From positions 167,144-231,143 of the forward strand of contig JAVSML010024716.1 of NCBI GenBank assembly GCA_038503035.1: 64,000 bases of DNA, given 5' to 3'. Below the pieces are notes generated by a model. It was given only the letters and a program-made list of their open reading frames with translations. It was not told the origin of the DNA and searched no databases. A program made the position numbers and the translations under genes. Source of the stretch: Crocodylus rhombifer (Eukaryota > Chordata > Crocodylia > Crocodylidae). This document shows positions 1 through 11,340 of the stretch, piece by piece; the first letter of the stretch is position 1; each line of letters begins with the position of its first letter.

Positions 1-809
1 CTGGGGTATGCAGAGCTCAAGGGAAGTGGGAACTGGTGGAAGACTGGGCAGTTAAATGTGGCTGTAGAGAAAGACCTGGGAGAGGAAGCAGGAGTATGAA
101 CTGTGGGATAGGAGGGGGAAGAGTCAGTAGGGTGTGCTACAGGGGGCTATGGGCAGCTGAAGGCAGAGGGGCCCATGGGACAACAAAGACAGGAGACATC
201 TCTTATGACAGCAGGTATGAAAGAGCGACAATGCTGATTGTCCTGATTTTGAAATCTCTGTGTACTTTGGCTGGCTGCCCCTGCTGAGCCGCACGCTCCA
301 TATGCCCACAGCTGGCCTCTGCTCTTGGCACTGAGTAATTTCCTCAGTATCGCTTATGACTGTAAAACTGCTGCTTCACCTTGCTTCTGAGTCAGCTATG
401 TTTCTGGTCCTGGAGGAAAGCTTCAGGCACTGCCTCATGCGATGGCCTGGCTCTGGGGGCTGGATCTGGCCTGTGGCCATATATTTGGCACCTCCGGTCT
501 AGATCACAATTATGTGGCTGAGCACCTGGTTGAAAACTGCCTTTCAAAGAGTAGGTATTGGGGCTCACTGTTGAATGGGGAGGACATGGGGTCCTGCGTG
601 AGCCTGTCCCGGGCCTCGTTCAATGCAGTATGTTCACTAATTGCTTGATTCATGAAATGGAGAGTGCTCTTACCACATCTGCACATGACACCAAACTGGG
701 AGAGAGGGTGCGAGGGCTTGGGAAGATGGGATCAGAATTCAAAATGATCTTGATGCTGAGATGGTCTGAATTGAAAGCAATGAGATAAAAGACCTGAGCA
801 ATATGCCAG
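1..809. other. No recognised feature
   Basis: Unique-looking sequence; only short non-homologous ORFs on both strands. Confidence 0.5.
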
Positions 810-970
810 AGGTGTTGGTTGTAGCTCTGCTGGTCTAAAGACATAGGCAGACAAGGTTCTTTGGGTAAATGTGAGCTCTTTTATTAGGCTAACTAAATAG
901 TTGGAAACCTTTTTCTTTGCAAGCTTTGGGGTACAAACGCCCTTCTTCAGGCACTGAGAGAGAGACTGAA
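810..970 (+). repeat. Unnamed dispersed repeat, copy 1
   Basis: A segment with the blocks GACAAGGTTCTTTGGGTAAA, CTTTTATTAGGCTAACTAAATAG and GCAAGCTTTGGGGTACAAA. The same blocks, reverse-complemented, occur at 47883-48010. I do not name the family. Confidence 0.7.
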
Positions 971-1284
971 TGCACAACATGCAACAGGGCCTAACGGTAG
1001 GTGGCAGGACCACAGAGGAGGACTGGGATGTGTTGGAGTGAATCACAAGCAGGCAGTGAGCCCATAGCGTGATATTTGGCAACAATGGCTGATCACATCC
1101 TGGGAGGTGTTGACAAGGGTGTTGCGTGTTAGACGCAAGGAAAATGGCACTAGCGAGACCTCAGCAGGACAACTGTGTTCAGTTTTAGGGGGATGATGAT
1201 GAATCATTTTCTTGGTTGTATTCAGTGCACAAAAGATGAGACTATCTGATTTGCAGCAAAGTAGATTTAGGTTAGATACTAGTA

Positions 1285-1474
1285 CATGGGTGGGTGGGCA
1301 AAATGTGACCTGTAGGCCAGTTGTGGCCCGCCAGGCCATTTTATCCGGCCTGTGGGGCCCCTAAAAAATTTAGAAAATTAATATATATCTGCCCTGGCTG
1401 CCTGTCATGCAGCCCTTGATGGCTTGCCAAAACTCAGTAAGCAACCCTCCACCCGAAATAATCGCCTGCCCCTG
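1285..1474. mobile_element. Non-autonomous hAT MITE, copy 1 (190 bp)
   Basis: The ends are inverted (CATGGGTGGGTGGGCA... / ...GCCTGCCCCTG) and are flanked by near-identical 8-bp duplications, TACTAGTA (1277-1284) and TACTAGGA (1475-1482). Internally it matches the copies at 47495 and 55083. No transposase. Confidence 0.8.
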
Positions 1475-1574
1475 TACTAGGAGAAGCTGGACTATGTGGC
1501 TAGGCTAATGAGGCCAGGGCATAGGGAGGCTGTGAAATCTCCTCTCTGGCCTGACATACCTTGCCCATCCCCAA

Positions 1575-2280
1575 CCAATACGGAGAATTGCAATACAGAG
1601 AAATGCAAGGTGCTCCACCTCAGGCCGGGACCGCACATCACACTTATAAGGCTCGGCAGTGCTACACTCGCTAGCACTACAACCAAAAGAGACTTGAGGG
1701 TCATGATTGACCACAAGGTGAACATGAGCCACCAACGCGGTACTGCAGCCGGCAAAGCAAAGCAAACCAAACTCTGGCTTGCATCTACTGATGCATGTCG
1801 AGCAAGACCCAGGATGTCATCTTCCTGCTCTACTCGGCCTTGGTGAGGCCACAGCTGGAATCCTGCATCCAGTTCTGGGCTTCGCAATTCAGGAAGGATG
1901 TGGAGAAGCTCGAGAGAGTCCAGAGGAGAGCAGTGCACATGATCGGAGGGCAAGACAATAGGCCTTATGAAGAGAGGCTGAGAGTCATGGGACTCCTCAG
2001 CCTGGAGAAGCACAGGCAGCCTACAAGTGCATAAGGGCTGGGCATCAGGATCTTGGGGAACGCAGAGGATGACAAGGTCCAGTGGTCACAAACTCCTCCA
2101 AGACCATTTTAGGCTGGACATAAGGAAAAACTTCTTTACTCTCTGAGCCCCCAGGGCCTGGAATAGACTGCCCCCCAGAAGTTACTCTGGGACACTTTTA
2201 AGAAACATTTGGATGGGCGTTCCCATGGCCGTGCAGCTTAGAGGGAATGCTGATTTGGATGCCTACCTTGCTGGGATCCT
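1575..2280 (+). mobile_element. Degenerate CR1 LINE fragment (3' half of ORF2)
   Basis: Broken frames encode CR1 ORF2 C-terminal motifs: KCKVLHL, LGSATLAST, LYSALVRPQLESCIQFWA, KLERVQRRA. Stops and frameshifts occur throughout. The last tens of bases of the 3' tail are missing. Confidence 0.85.
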
Positions 2281-2322
2281 TCTTGAAGGCTCAGATCAAG
2301 TGTAACGGCTTCTTAACCTGGC

Positions 2323-2843
2323 AGGGGAAATACCATGTATCTGTGTCCATGAAGGCAGTTTTCCTGAACCGCCTGGCAGGAGAACTGCTCTCCTGGCTGG
2401 TTCAGTACCTGCCGAGGTGCAGTGGCTTTAAGCCCATTTTCTGGAAACGGGAGTCTCCTTCCTTGCTTGCTCTGTGGGCCATATGGCTAAGAGCAAGCAA
2501 AACTCAGGGGCATCTGAACCCCATGCCTCCGGGCTTGGGCCTGCAAGTAGGATGCCTGCGAAAGGTTTTGGAAACATCTGAAAGGGAAACACCAGGTATC
2601 TGGGTCCAAGAAGGCAGTTCTCCTTAAGTGTTCGTGGGGATAACTGTTCTTCTGGCGTGGTTTAGCACCTGCTGAGGTGTTAGGGCTTAAAGCCCACTTT
2701 ATGGAAATGGGAGGCTCCTCCCTAGCTTGCTCCCGCGGCTGTAGGGCTGAGGGCAGATGAAACTCGGGGGCATCCAAACCCCAAGCCTCCGGGCTTGGGC
2801 CTGCACATAGGATGTCCGCCAAAAGACGGAAATATCTGAAACC
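2323..2843. repeat. Two-copy tandem repeat, unit about 260 bp
   Basis: Unit 1 (about 2323-2582) and unit 2 (about 2583-2843) share collinear blocks at a constant 259-260-bp offset: AAGGCAGTT at 2352 and 2611, and CGGGCTTGGGCCTGCA at 2530 and 2790. A short GGTGGAGGATGTTTG block recurs at about 2853 and 2999. Confidence 0.85.
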
Positions 2844-3095
2844 CCTGGTGGGGGTGGAGGATGTTTGTCAGTAGCAGGGCTATGTCTGGTTCTGGACCAA
2901 CTCACAGATTTGGACTTGATTTGGCTGATTTGGCTTGGAACAGGAAACACTTCTTTAAAAATAAAATAAAATTGGAAACATCTGACACCCCAGGTGCAGG
3001 TGGAGGATGTTTGCCACTTCTGGTTCTGGACTCCTGGATGTCAAATTAGTTTGGGGTAATTTGGTCTTGGATACAAATAGATCTATATGTATCTT

Positions 3096-4024
3096 AGATT
3101 TCACAGACATCAGGGCTGGAAGGGACCTTGGGAGATCATCGAGTCCAGCCCCCTGCCCAAAGGGCAGGAAGTCAGCTGGGGGCATAGGATCCCAGCAAGA
3201 TAAGCATCCAATTTACTCTTGAAGGTGTTCAACGTAGGTGCTTGAACCACCTCCGCTGGCAGACTGTTCCAGACCCTGGGGGCTCGGACAGTAAAGAAAT
3301 TCTTCCTTATGTCCAGCCTGAAACGGTCTCGCAGGAGTTTGTGACAGTTCGACCTCGTCATCCCTTGGGGCGCTCTGGTGAACAGACGTTCCCCCAGATC
3401 CTGGTGGTCACCCCTGATAAACTTATAGGTGGCCATCAGCTCACCCCGAGCCTGCGCTTTTCCAGGCTGAAGAGTCCCATGGCTCTCAGCCTATCATCGT
3501 AAGGTCTGTTTTCCTGACCTCTGATCATGCGCATAGCTCTCCTCTGGACTCTCTCAAGCTTCTCCACATCCTTTTTGAATTGTGGAGCCCAAAACTGGAC
3601 GCAGTACTCCAGCTGCGGCCTCACCAAGGCCGAGCACAAGGGGAGAATGACGTCCCGGGATTTGCTCGAGAAGCATCTATGGATGCACGCCAGCGTTTTG
3701 GTCGCTTTACTAGCCGCAGCATCGCGTTGCAAGCTCGTGTTCATCTTGTGGTCAGTGATGACCCCCAAGTCTCTTTCTTCCATAGTGCTGCCAGCGTAGC
3801 ACTGCCGAGCCTACAAGGGTGCTGCAGGTTCCCCCCCCCCCCCGGGTGGAGACCCTTGCATTTTTCGTGTTAAACCCCATCAGGTTCTCGCCCGTTTGCT
3901 GAGCCTGTCCAGGTCAGCCGGGATCCCCCGCCGCCTTCAGGCGTGGATGCTTTGCCGTCATGGGTGAACTTGGCCAGTCCGCTCCTGACCCCGGTGTCCA
4001 CATCGCGGATGATGGTGAACGATG
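3096..4024 (-). mobile_element. 5'-truncated CR1 LINE copy upstream of GSTM
   Basis: The minus strand reads the CR1 ORF2 end ([46 protein letters not shown]) down to the conserved 3' tail near 3096. It is close to the copies at 13092 and 51206. Frameshifts and a C14 run (about 3830-3843) break it. It stops about 240 bases before the GSTM ATG. Confidence 0.9.
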
Positions 4025-4039
4025 CGGCCGTGCGGCAGC

Positions 4040-4640
4040 TAGCCCGCCTTGCTGGGATCCTTAGACCGCAGCTGCCTCCGCGGGGCGGGGCTGGGGGCGA
4101 GGGCGGAAGCTCCCGGACCCCCGCGGGCGGGGCGGGGCCTGCCAGGCGCTGCGTGGGACCCGCAGCAAATCAGTCACGAGCAGCTGTCCCCAGCCCCGCC
4201 CCCGCCCCCCCGCCGCGGATAAAGGGCCGGGGCGGCGCTCCTCGGCTGCGGCGGCGAGCGCGATGGCGGCGGTGCTCGGCTACTGGGACATCCGCGGGGT
4301 GAGCGGGCGAGGCGAGCCCTCGGGGACGGGACCCGTGCCCTTCTCTCGGCTACGACTATTAAGCAGCGACTCGCGTCGTGCTCGCTGCAGTGTGCGGCCA
4401 GGTCGCAGTTAACGGCGTCGTAAACCGAGGCGTGAGCTGCGCGCGGGTGCGCGAGACACCGCGGCGGCTGGGTCTCGTCGGCTCACCGCTCGAGTGCGAG
4501 GCCACGTGAGCCCCGGGGCGGCGAGCGCCGCGCGCTGGCGGGAGGCATGCCGGGATCCGGTCCCGCCGCGCGTGCGCGTTATGGCGGGCGGCCGCCTCAC
4601 GCCTCGGACCCCGTCGCGTGTCTGGCACGGGCCTCTCGCC
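4040..4640 (+). promoter_or_regulatory. CpG-island promoter of the GSTM gene
   Basis: A GC- and CpG-rich block surrounds exon 1 and runs into intron 1. Sp1-type GC boxes are visible at about 4080-4091, 4125-4139 and (reverse orientation) 4192-4209. A TATA-like GATAAAG lies at 4218-4224, about 40 bases before the ATG, so the 5' UTR would be short. The upstream edge abuts the truncated end of a CR1 copy at about 4024. The promoter role is inferred from position and composition; no transcription start is visible in sequence alone. Confidence 0.75.
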
Positions 4641-7600
4641 TCGGGGAACCCGCAGAGCCCACCCTGAGCTCGTTTGGCCGCTGCTTCCCCTTCTTCCCCG
4701 CTCCTGTGTCTGGAAAGCAGGGGTAATGGGGTAGCAAAGGCTACGAGCTGCCTTCTGCGCAGGCCGGGCTGTGCGGGGCCTTGAGGGGGGCGCTGGAGGG
4801 CCTGGCAGCGGGGCGTTTGGATGGCTGGAGCGAGGTGAAGATCCGTGTGGTGCTGCTGCTCCTGCTTGCCCCTGCTCGGGCTCCTGACGCCCTGTCTTGC
4901 TTCTGAAGCACAAACTGCGTAGGTGATGGCCATGGCCCTCTGTGCTGGGGCCCTGGCATAAGTGCTTCTTCATGGCTCCCTGCTCTGAACTTGTGCGCTT
5001 GCCTCTTGGAAGAGCAGTCAGATGTTTAGCAGACCTGTTGCTTGTGCTGAGAGTGGGATTTCCAGACCCGGGGACAGGATGGGACTTGTTCAGTAAACCT
5101 TCTGACTTGGGGATTGGTAGATGTGTTATCAACTCACTGCTGTGGCCTTCTCTCCGCAGCTTGCCCATGCCATCAGGCTGCTGCTTGAATACACTGGCAC
5201 GGCGTATGAAGACAAGCTGTACAGTTGTGGGGAAGGCAAGTGCTGCGGGGCTCGGAGGGGCGTAGGCTGCCAGCAGGGAGCCAGAAGCTCTGTGGGGTCT
5301 CAGCTTCAGAGACCGGCAGGATGCCTTCCTCTTTGTTCCTTGTAGGACTTCTGTATCCTGAGCTATCCAACTACTGCTGTATTGATTGCATCTCCCTAGC
5401 CTCTTGCAGATCAGTTTCCAGACTTGTAAATCAAGCTAACTGATTACTAATTGACTGAGGCTGAGCTACACCAGGCTGTAACTGGTAAAGTTAACTGGCT
5501 GAGCGCCCAAGTTATGGTGCATCTGGAAATACCAGATCTGGCATAAAAGCCATGCTAGACCTTGGCTTTTTTCTCTTTTTGAGCCAGTTTTTTGATTGGG
5601 CTACCTCTAGCCCAGAAGGCAGTATGGGTTCTTGCTCACAAGCTTCCTAGAAGCTGAAATGTATTCAGCTTAAGCAGTAGTTGAGATTACACTCAACTTC
5701 TTGCATCAGTTTAGTTGGGTCTTGGAAGTGGCATCTGAACTTTTAGACCAGTGCATCTTGTGTCTCCATGGCATAGAGATCTGGGGGTGGGGAGGGCTTG
5801 CCCATGAAAGATGGCCAAGAGTTGGCCAGGAAGGATTCAGACTTGGGAGTCCTTTCTGCCTTAAACTGGAACAGACCTTACAAGGATGTTTAGTCCAGCC
5901 TCTTCCTCAAGGCAGGATTATCTCCATCTAAAACCAGACAAAAGTCTGTGTAGCTTGCATTTAAACTCCATCCCATACTGGAGATGTTGCATGCTCTCCA
6001 GACAAAAATGTAACTCCTGTGGCACTCTGGCTGTATCATGACCTGGCCTTCTAGAACTAGGAGCATTTTGTAGGTCGGAGTAGCTGAAATCAATAGTTTG
6101 GCTCTTGAAAGTGCCAGGTACCTCTACTTTCCTTCTAGCTTCAGTGAGCCAAACTTGCTCAGCACCAAGAAGAAACTGGGGTAGGAAGGCATTGCCTTGT
6201 GCAATATGGAGGAATAAGAATGAGTGGGTGGTCTCCTTCTTCCAGCTCCCGACTATGATAAAAGCCAGTGGATCAACGAGAAGGAGAAGCTGGGACTGGA
6301 CTTCCCAAATGTATGTAGCTTTGTTAGGGGCAGGAGGTGATGGGTGGATCCTCCTGGGTTGTGGTCTTTGAATTTATGCTGGGCAAAGACCCAGGCTCAG
6401 AACAGGCATGTTCCGCATAAGCAAAGGCTGCATGCAAAGGGAATGGCTGAGGCAGGTGGGAACTGGAGTAAGAGGAGCTCTTGTTGATCATCCTTTAACT
6501 GCCCTTTCAGCTGCCCTACCTCATCGATGGCAAGACCAAGCTGACCCAGAGCAACGCTATCCTCCGCTACGTTGCCCGCAAGCATGACATGTGTGAGTGG
6601 TGCTGGGCAGTTGGCTGGGCAGGGGCTGGATGGTTGGTGGAACCCTGTTTATGGGCCCTCTCTCTCCTTTGTCTTGGCTCCCAGGTGGTGAGACGGAGGA
6701 AGAGAAGGTGAGGGTGGACATGCTGGAGAACCAAGTCATGGACTTTCGTATGAGCCTCGTGATGGTCTGCTACAATCCTGACTTTGTGAGTTCCCTGGTT
6801 TCTTGTTCGTTTGCAAAGGGAAGGTCCTGAAGGGTTCTGGGATGTATATAGTTCCAATACAACATTATTGTAGACTTTCATAATTAATTTGATAGTTACT
6901 TGGTATTCTGCTTCTAGCTCCTCGGGGAGAACCTAACAGCTTGGTTTACTGTATATTCAGTTGACTCTTTCCTTGCCCTGATGGCATTTGATTCAAGTAC
7001 AATCAGCAAGTGGCTATTGCTCGTTGTGGATTAAATCCACATAGCTTTTGCCCCACAAGTCTCTTTTTAAAGCTTTTTCTACATCTCCCTCTGCAGGAGA
7101 AACTGAAGCCTGGGTACTTGGAGCAGCTGCCTGGGAAACTGAAGCTGTTCTCCCAGTTCTTGGGTGACAGGAAGTGGTTTGCTGGGGAGAAGGTACTACG
7201 TGTTCATACAGGCATTGGGAGATGGTATGAGGGGTGGGAAAGCAAAACACTGCTTTATGTCATGTCTGTCTTCCTTCCCAGATCACCTTTGTGGACTTCC
7301 TCATGTATGATGTTCTGGACCAAAACCGCATGTTTGAGCCCAAGTGTCTGGATCAGTTTAAGAACCTGAAGGACTTTCTTGATCGCTTTGAGGTGAGCTT
7401 GGGCTGGGGTGACCTTTTATTTTTTCCAGTTGGCTGTAGTGTATAGGATTGCTAAGGACCATCTGGTATAGCCTTGTGTAAGTGGTAACAACCTTGCTGG
7501 TCTCCGGGGCAAAAGACAAACCTTGAGTTGCTGTGACTGTAGTCTCTGGATGCGTTAGCAGGCACTTTTGAATGACAGGTGGTTTCTTCTCCTTGAGCAT

Positions 7601-8877
7601 GAGTAGGGAAGAGACCATACTGAAACAGCCAAACTGCCCTCTGTCATGTTTAAATAAATGCAGTGCATCCTGCTTAGCAGTAGCTGCATCTTGTCCAGAG
7701 ATCAGCTCCCTCCAAACTTGACCAAGTCTCCAGTATGCTTTTTGCTGGCCTATTGTAGGAATTGGATAACGGCTGTCAAAACAGGAGTCAGAATCTTGTG
7801 CTCCCTTGCCTGGTATTCTTGGTTTCTCACACTCCAGATTTTGGAGAGACATCCAATCGCTGTCTGCTGGGACAGGACGCTCCTAGCTGGTCGTATGCCA
7901 TGAGGTCTCCTATCACTAGCACTTGAATTCTGAAGACCCACTTCAGAGCTCTTCTCTGCCCAGGGCCATTTCTAGCAGGGGGCAAATTGGGGCAACTGCC
8001 CTGGGCCCATGCTTTGGGGGGCTTTGCAGCTGTGGCCTCTCTGCCCAGCTCTACAGCTTTTAGTCCACCCCCCTGCCTGGTGGGTTGGATGGCGCTCTGC
8101 CTGTTAAGGCTGCCACCTGTCCCACTGTGTCCGGTGTACCAGGGCTCTTGCTCCCTGGTGTAAGCGTGTTCTCTGTCTCTACCTAAAGTCTGGCTCATGG
8201 ATTGGGCATCTCACTGGCTGCTATAGCAGTGTTGAGCAGAAGCTAGGATGGGCAGGGAAATAAAGGCCTTCCTAGTGACTGTTTACCATATGTCACCATG
8301 GCAAAAGAGTAAGAATGAAAAGCTTGTCTCATCCAGATATCTGGACCAGGACTGTTTGTTTGGCCTCCCCAATGCAGGGGTAATTTTTAAGGAAGCTGGT
8401 CATGAGCAGAGTGAGGTTCGAACAGTCCCACAAATAGGGATGTCCTGGTCACTCCCTAGCCCTGCGGAGATGGTGTACTGCTGGCCTTTGTACTGCTGAA
8501 AGCTTCCTCTAGGGACTGTATGGCCAACGTCTACCCTACTCGGCTTTCCTTGCTCACTTGCTGAATAGTGAATGCCTCATGAGGTTTGACTTGTGCCTCT
8601 CTTGGGGCCCTGCTAGCCAAGCACTAATTGAGCTGTTCCTGGCCAGGTCCCTGGAGCAGATGCTGCTCCACCTGGTCTTCATGTGCTCAAGCTGTGCATG
8701 AGTCTCTGTTGTAGGAGGGTCTCTTGGGTAACAGGTTGTGAATGGCCTCTTTTCTTAGGGCTTTTCTCTGCTTCCCTCCAGGCCTTGGAGAAGATTGCAG
8801 CCTACATGCGCTCTGACCGCTTCATGAAGACTCCTATCAACAACAAGATGGCCAAATGGGGCAACAAGAAGGAATAA
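4263..8877 (+). CDS. GSTM: Glutathione S-transferase, mu class (8 coding exons, complete)
   Basis: Cytosolic homodimeric enzyme that conjugates glutathione to electrophiles. Coding exons read from splice sites and homology: 4263-4298, 5160-5235, 6246-6310, 6511-6592, 6685-6785, 7097-7192, 7282-7392, 8782-8877 (stop TAA 8875-8877). The first seven are 36, 76, 65, 82, 101, 96 and 111 nt, the mu-class pattern. The joined frame gives 220 residues (mammalian mu enzymes have 218). The N-terminal thioredoxin-like domain carries the GYWDIRG motif with catalytic Tyr7, the LPYLIDG cis-proline loop and the QSNAI glutathione-binding motif. The helical C-terminal domain carries CYNPDFEKLKP, with the active-site Tyr near 116, and [11 protein letters not shown]. 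The start is the first ATG after the GC-rich promoter and gives M-A-A-V-L-G-Y. Intron 2 uses a GC donor at 5236-5237; all other introns are GT-AG. No stops or frameshifts, so it should be functional. Which mu paralogue it corresponds to cannot be decided here. Confidence 0.96.
5866..5945 (-). mobile_element. Possible CR1 3'-end fragment in GSTM intron 2
   Basis: AACTGGAACAGACCTTACAA...GTCCAGCCTCTTCCTCAAGG resembles the CR1 3' terminal sequence in reverse orientation. Short and diverged. Confidence 0.4.
7961..8180. mobile_element. Probable MITE/repeat fragment in GSTM intron 7
   Basis: Begins CAGGGCCATTTCTAGCAGGG and continues as a GC-rich repeat-like block. Only one terminal motif is visible; no inverted partner or target duplication was found. 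Confidence 0.35.
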
Positions 8878-9049
8878 TTGTGTGGAGGAGGAAGAACAAG
8901 AGGGTCTCTCTTGTTCTCTCAACTGACTCCCTCCCACTTGTGGTGTTGGTGCCAACCCTGGTGAATAGCCCCCTTTTTTCTTTCCCCCCCAGCAGTGTGG
9001 ACAAGTAACCCTTGCATTGTAGGTTTGCTCTGAAAGGACTTTTACTACC

Positions 9050-9055
9050 AATAAA
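9050..9055 (+). terminator. GSTM polyadenylation signal (AATAAA)
   Basis: A canonical AATAAA lies 173 bases after the GSTM stop codon, followed by TGT/GT-containing sequence. It defines a 3' UTR of about 190 bases. Confidence 0.8.
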
Positions 9056-9666
9056 AATGTCAGTAAGCTGTAGAGTGGCTGTATCTCGCTAAATGGCCAA
9101 CTCCCCTTGGAAACTGGCTTCAGGCTGTCTACAGTGTAACTGAAGTTAATGTCAGAGGAGGCAATGGCATGTCACCTGCCACGGCTACACTGGTGCATCA
9201 AGGCCAGAAGTGGTTCTTGTATTTAACAGCTTTCACAGACTGGGGCCTTCACTTGTAGGCTGGGTCAGGATAGCTTCTTGATCTTCCCTGAACTGCACAC
9301 CTTAGTGGCACTTCTGGCTTGCTTTTTTAATATTGCTTTAATTGTATAGCTTCAAAGCATCTTTCTTTGATAATATGTGTGTAGCTTCCTTGCCTTCTCT
9401 AGATACACTCATCACGTGCATATCCAAGCTAAGAGAGTAAGAGAGAGGCTCAGCTAGTGTCAGATCTCTGCCAACAATTTTTGCATTTAGAGGAACCATC
9501 ACTCCCTTGCTTGTGTGTGGTACAAGGTTGACAACTATATATCCTTTTTTTTGCCTATGTCTGATATTAGGTACTGCAAGCTCTCCAGGAATGGCTGCAG
9601 AAAGGAGTAGTTTAGTGGGGGTGTGTGTATGGTTTCTTGGGGGGTGTGGTTATGTGTGGTGTGTGG

Positions 9667-9696
9667 TTTTTATTTATTTATTTATTTATTTTTTTC
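9667..9696. repeat. (TTTA)n microsatellite
   Basis: About six consecutive TTTA units followed by a T run. Confidence 0.9.
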
Positions 9697-10601
9697 TTGT
9701 GGCAGGCTTGCCACCACAACCCAGTCTTACCCCAGCCATTGTCTTGCACTTTTGTACAAGAGGCTGTGAAAGTTTGCACATTTGCCATCAGGTTACCTTT
9801 TTTGCAGTCTTCAGCTGACCAGTACAGGTACCAAAGGGCTGACTGTAGCCCTGTGCCCTTTCAATGGGTATAAAATCATGCTGTTGAGTACCTCCCTCTG
9901 GAGTGTGTAGTGGTCTGGAAGGGTTAGTCTCATTCAGACAAGCTTGACGCCCAAGAACTGACCTGCCTTTAAGTCATGCTTAGGTAGTTTGGAGCACAGG
10001 AGTTCATAGTGCCTTTCCAGTGTGAAAACCATGCACTGTAGATGAAGAGGCAGTGCCCACAGCTGAGACCAAACTACCTTTCTGCCATACCCTGATGAGC
10101 CCAACCTTGAAGACCTAGCACACAGAGCACCCCTCAGACCTCTAAATTATTAATCTGCAAAAGGTAAGTTGTTTTTTAGCTGGGTACAGCTGAACTAGTC
10201 TTCTCTTAAAGGCTTTGTAGATGACCCAGATGGGGAAAACTAACTTTTCCCAGGTTGCTGACTGAAGTTGAGTTAAAGGGCTGCATTTCTGCAGGACAAA
10301 GCCAAAGTCTGTTTTGGTTTGTTTTTTTTCTTTTCCCTTACTACAAAAATGGCAATGGTAGACTCTGCTTGTTTTCAGGTTTTGTTTGTAGAGAGATTCT
10401 GAGGATTTTTAGCTTGTGTATAAAGATCTTCTTCTCATGAAAGGGCTGTAAGCTTAGCTTCTCATAAGGGAAATCCTCTGTGGGCTTTGCAAAATGTCAC
10501 TTAAAACCTAAGCCTTACTAAGAGAAACCTGGTTCCCTCATGTTTTTCACCTTGCTTGGTGTTTAATGGGATACCTCCAGACTAGATGATGCCTGCAAGC
10601 C

Positions 10602-10607
10602 AATAAA
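10602..10607 (+). terminator. Possible distal polyadenylation signal (AATAAA)
   Basis: A second canonical AATAAA followed by TATTGTGTG lies 1.7 kb past the GSTM stop, in sequence without recognised repeats. It could serve a long GSTM 3' UTR isoform, or be chance. Confidence 0.25.
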
Positions 10608-11340
10608 CTATATTGTGTGAAGTTATGTCAGTAAGACCCAACAGTTATTAGCAGTTTTGGTTCCCCTGTGTATGCTTTGGGGGTTGTTGGGAATATAGAT
10701 TTAAAAAGTCCATGCATAAGTAGCTTGTATAAAGAACAATTAGCCAAATACTGGCAGCATGTTCAGACTCAAATGAGTGTGCACATAACAAATGTATGGC
10801 AGTTGAGCCAAACTGTCAGCACTGGGTTCTTGCATCGCTCTGCACAAAGGAACTGATCTCACTGCAATATACAGTGAAGCTACTACTGCATCCCACCCCC
10901 TTCAGGTATGGGATGGTGTATGTTTATTCCTCTTGTGCAGCTAGGGAATGAGCCCTAAAACGGGGACTGTGCTGAGAGAGGCTATTGTTATTGCATGAGG
11001 CTTTTAATACTGCATAAATAGGCAAGCTGACAATGTATTACTGTCTGCCTGCAGCAGGGCTGTTGGCCTCTAGAGCTAATTCATAGCAGGTCGGGTCGGA
11101 AGGGACCTGAGCAGATCATCAAGTCCGACACCCCCCGGCATGAGCAGGAAAGTACTGGGGTCAAACGCCCCTGGCAAAGTGTACATCTAACCTCCTCTTA
11201 AAGACCCCCAGGGTAGGAGCCAGCACCACTTCTCTTGGAAGCTGGTTCCGGGGGAGTAACGTCTCCTGCTATCTAGCTTGAATCTGCCCTGTGCCAGCTT
11301 GTGACCATTATTTCTAGTCACTCCTGGCAGTGCTCAGGGG

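Larger units (their letters stand above)
9061..11084. other. GSTM downstream flank, no gene recognised
   Basis: T-rich, low-complexity stretches with a (TTTA)n run and one extra AATAAA. No exon-like homology was found on either strand. Confidence 0.6.

Noticed and set aside
4359..5168. 269-codon minus-strand ORF over GSTM exon 1/intron 1
   Set aside because: Antisense to a CpG island; low-complexity composition and no recognisable domain.
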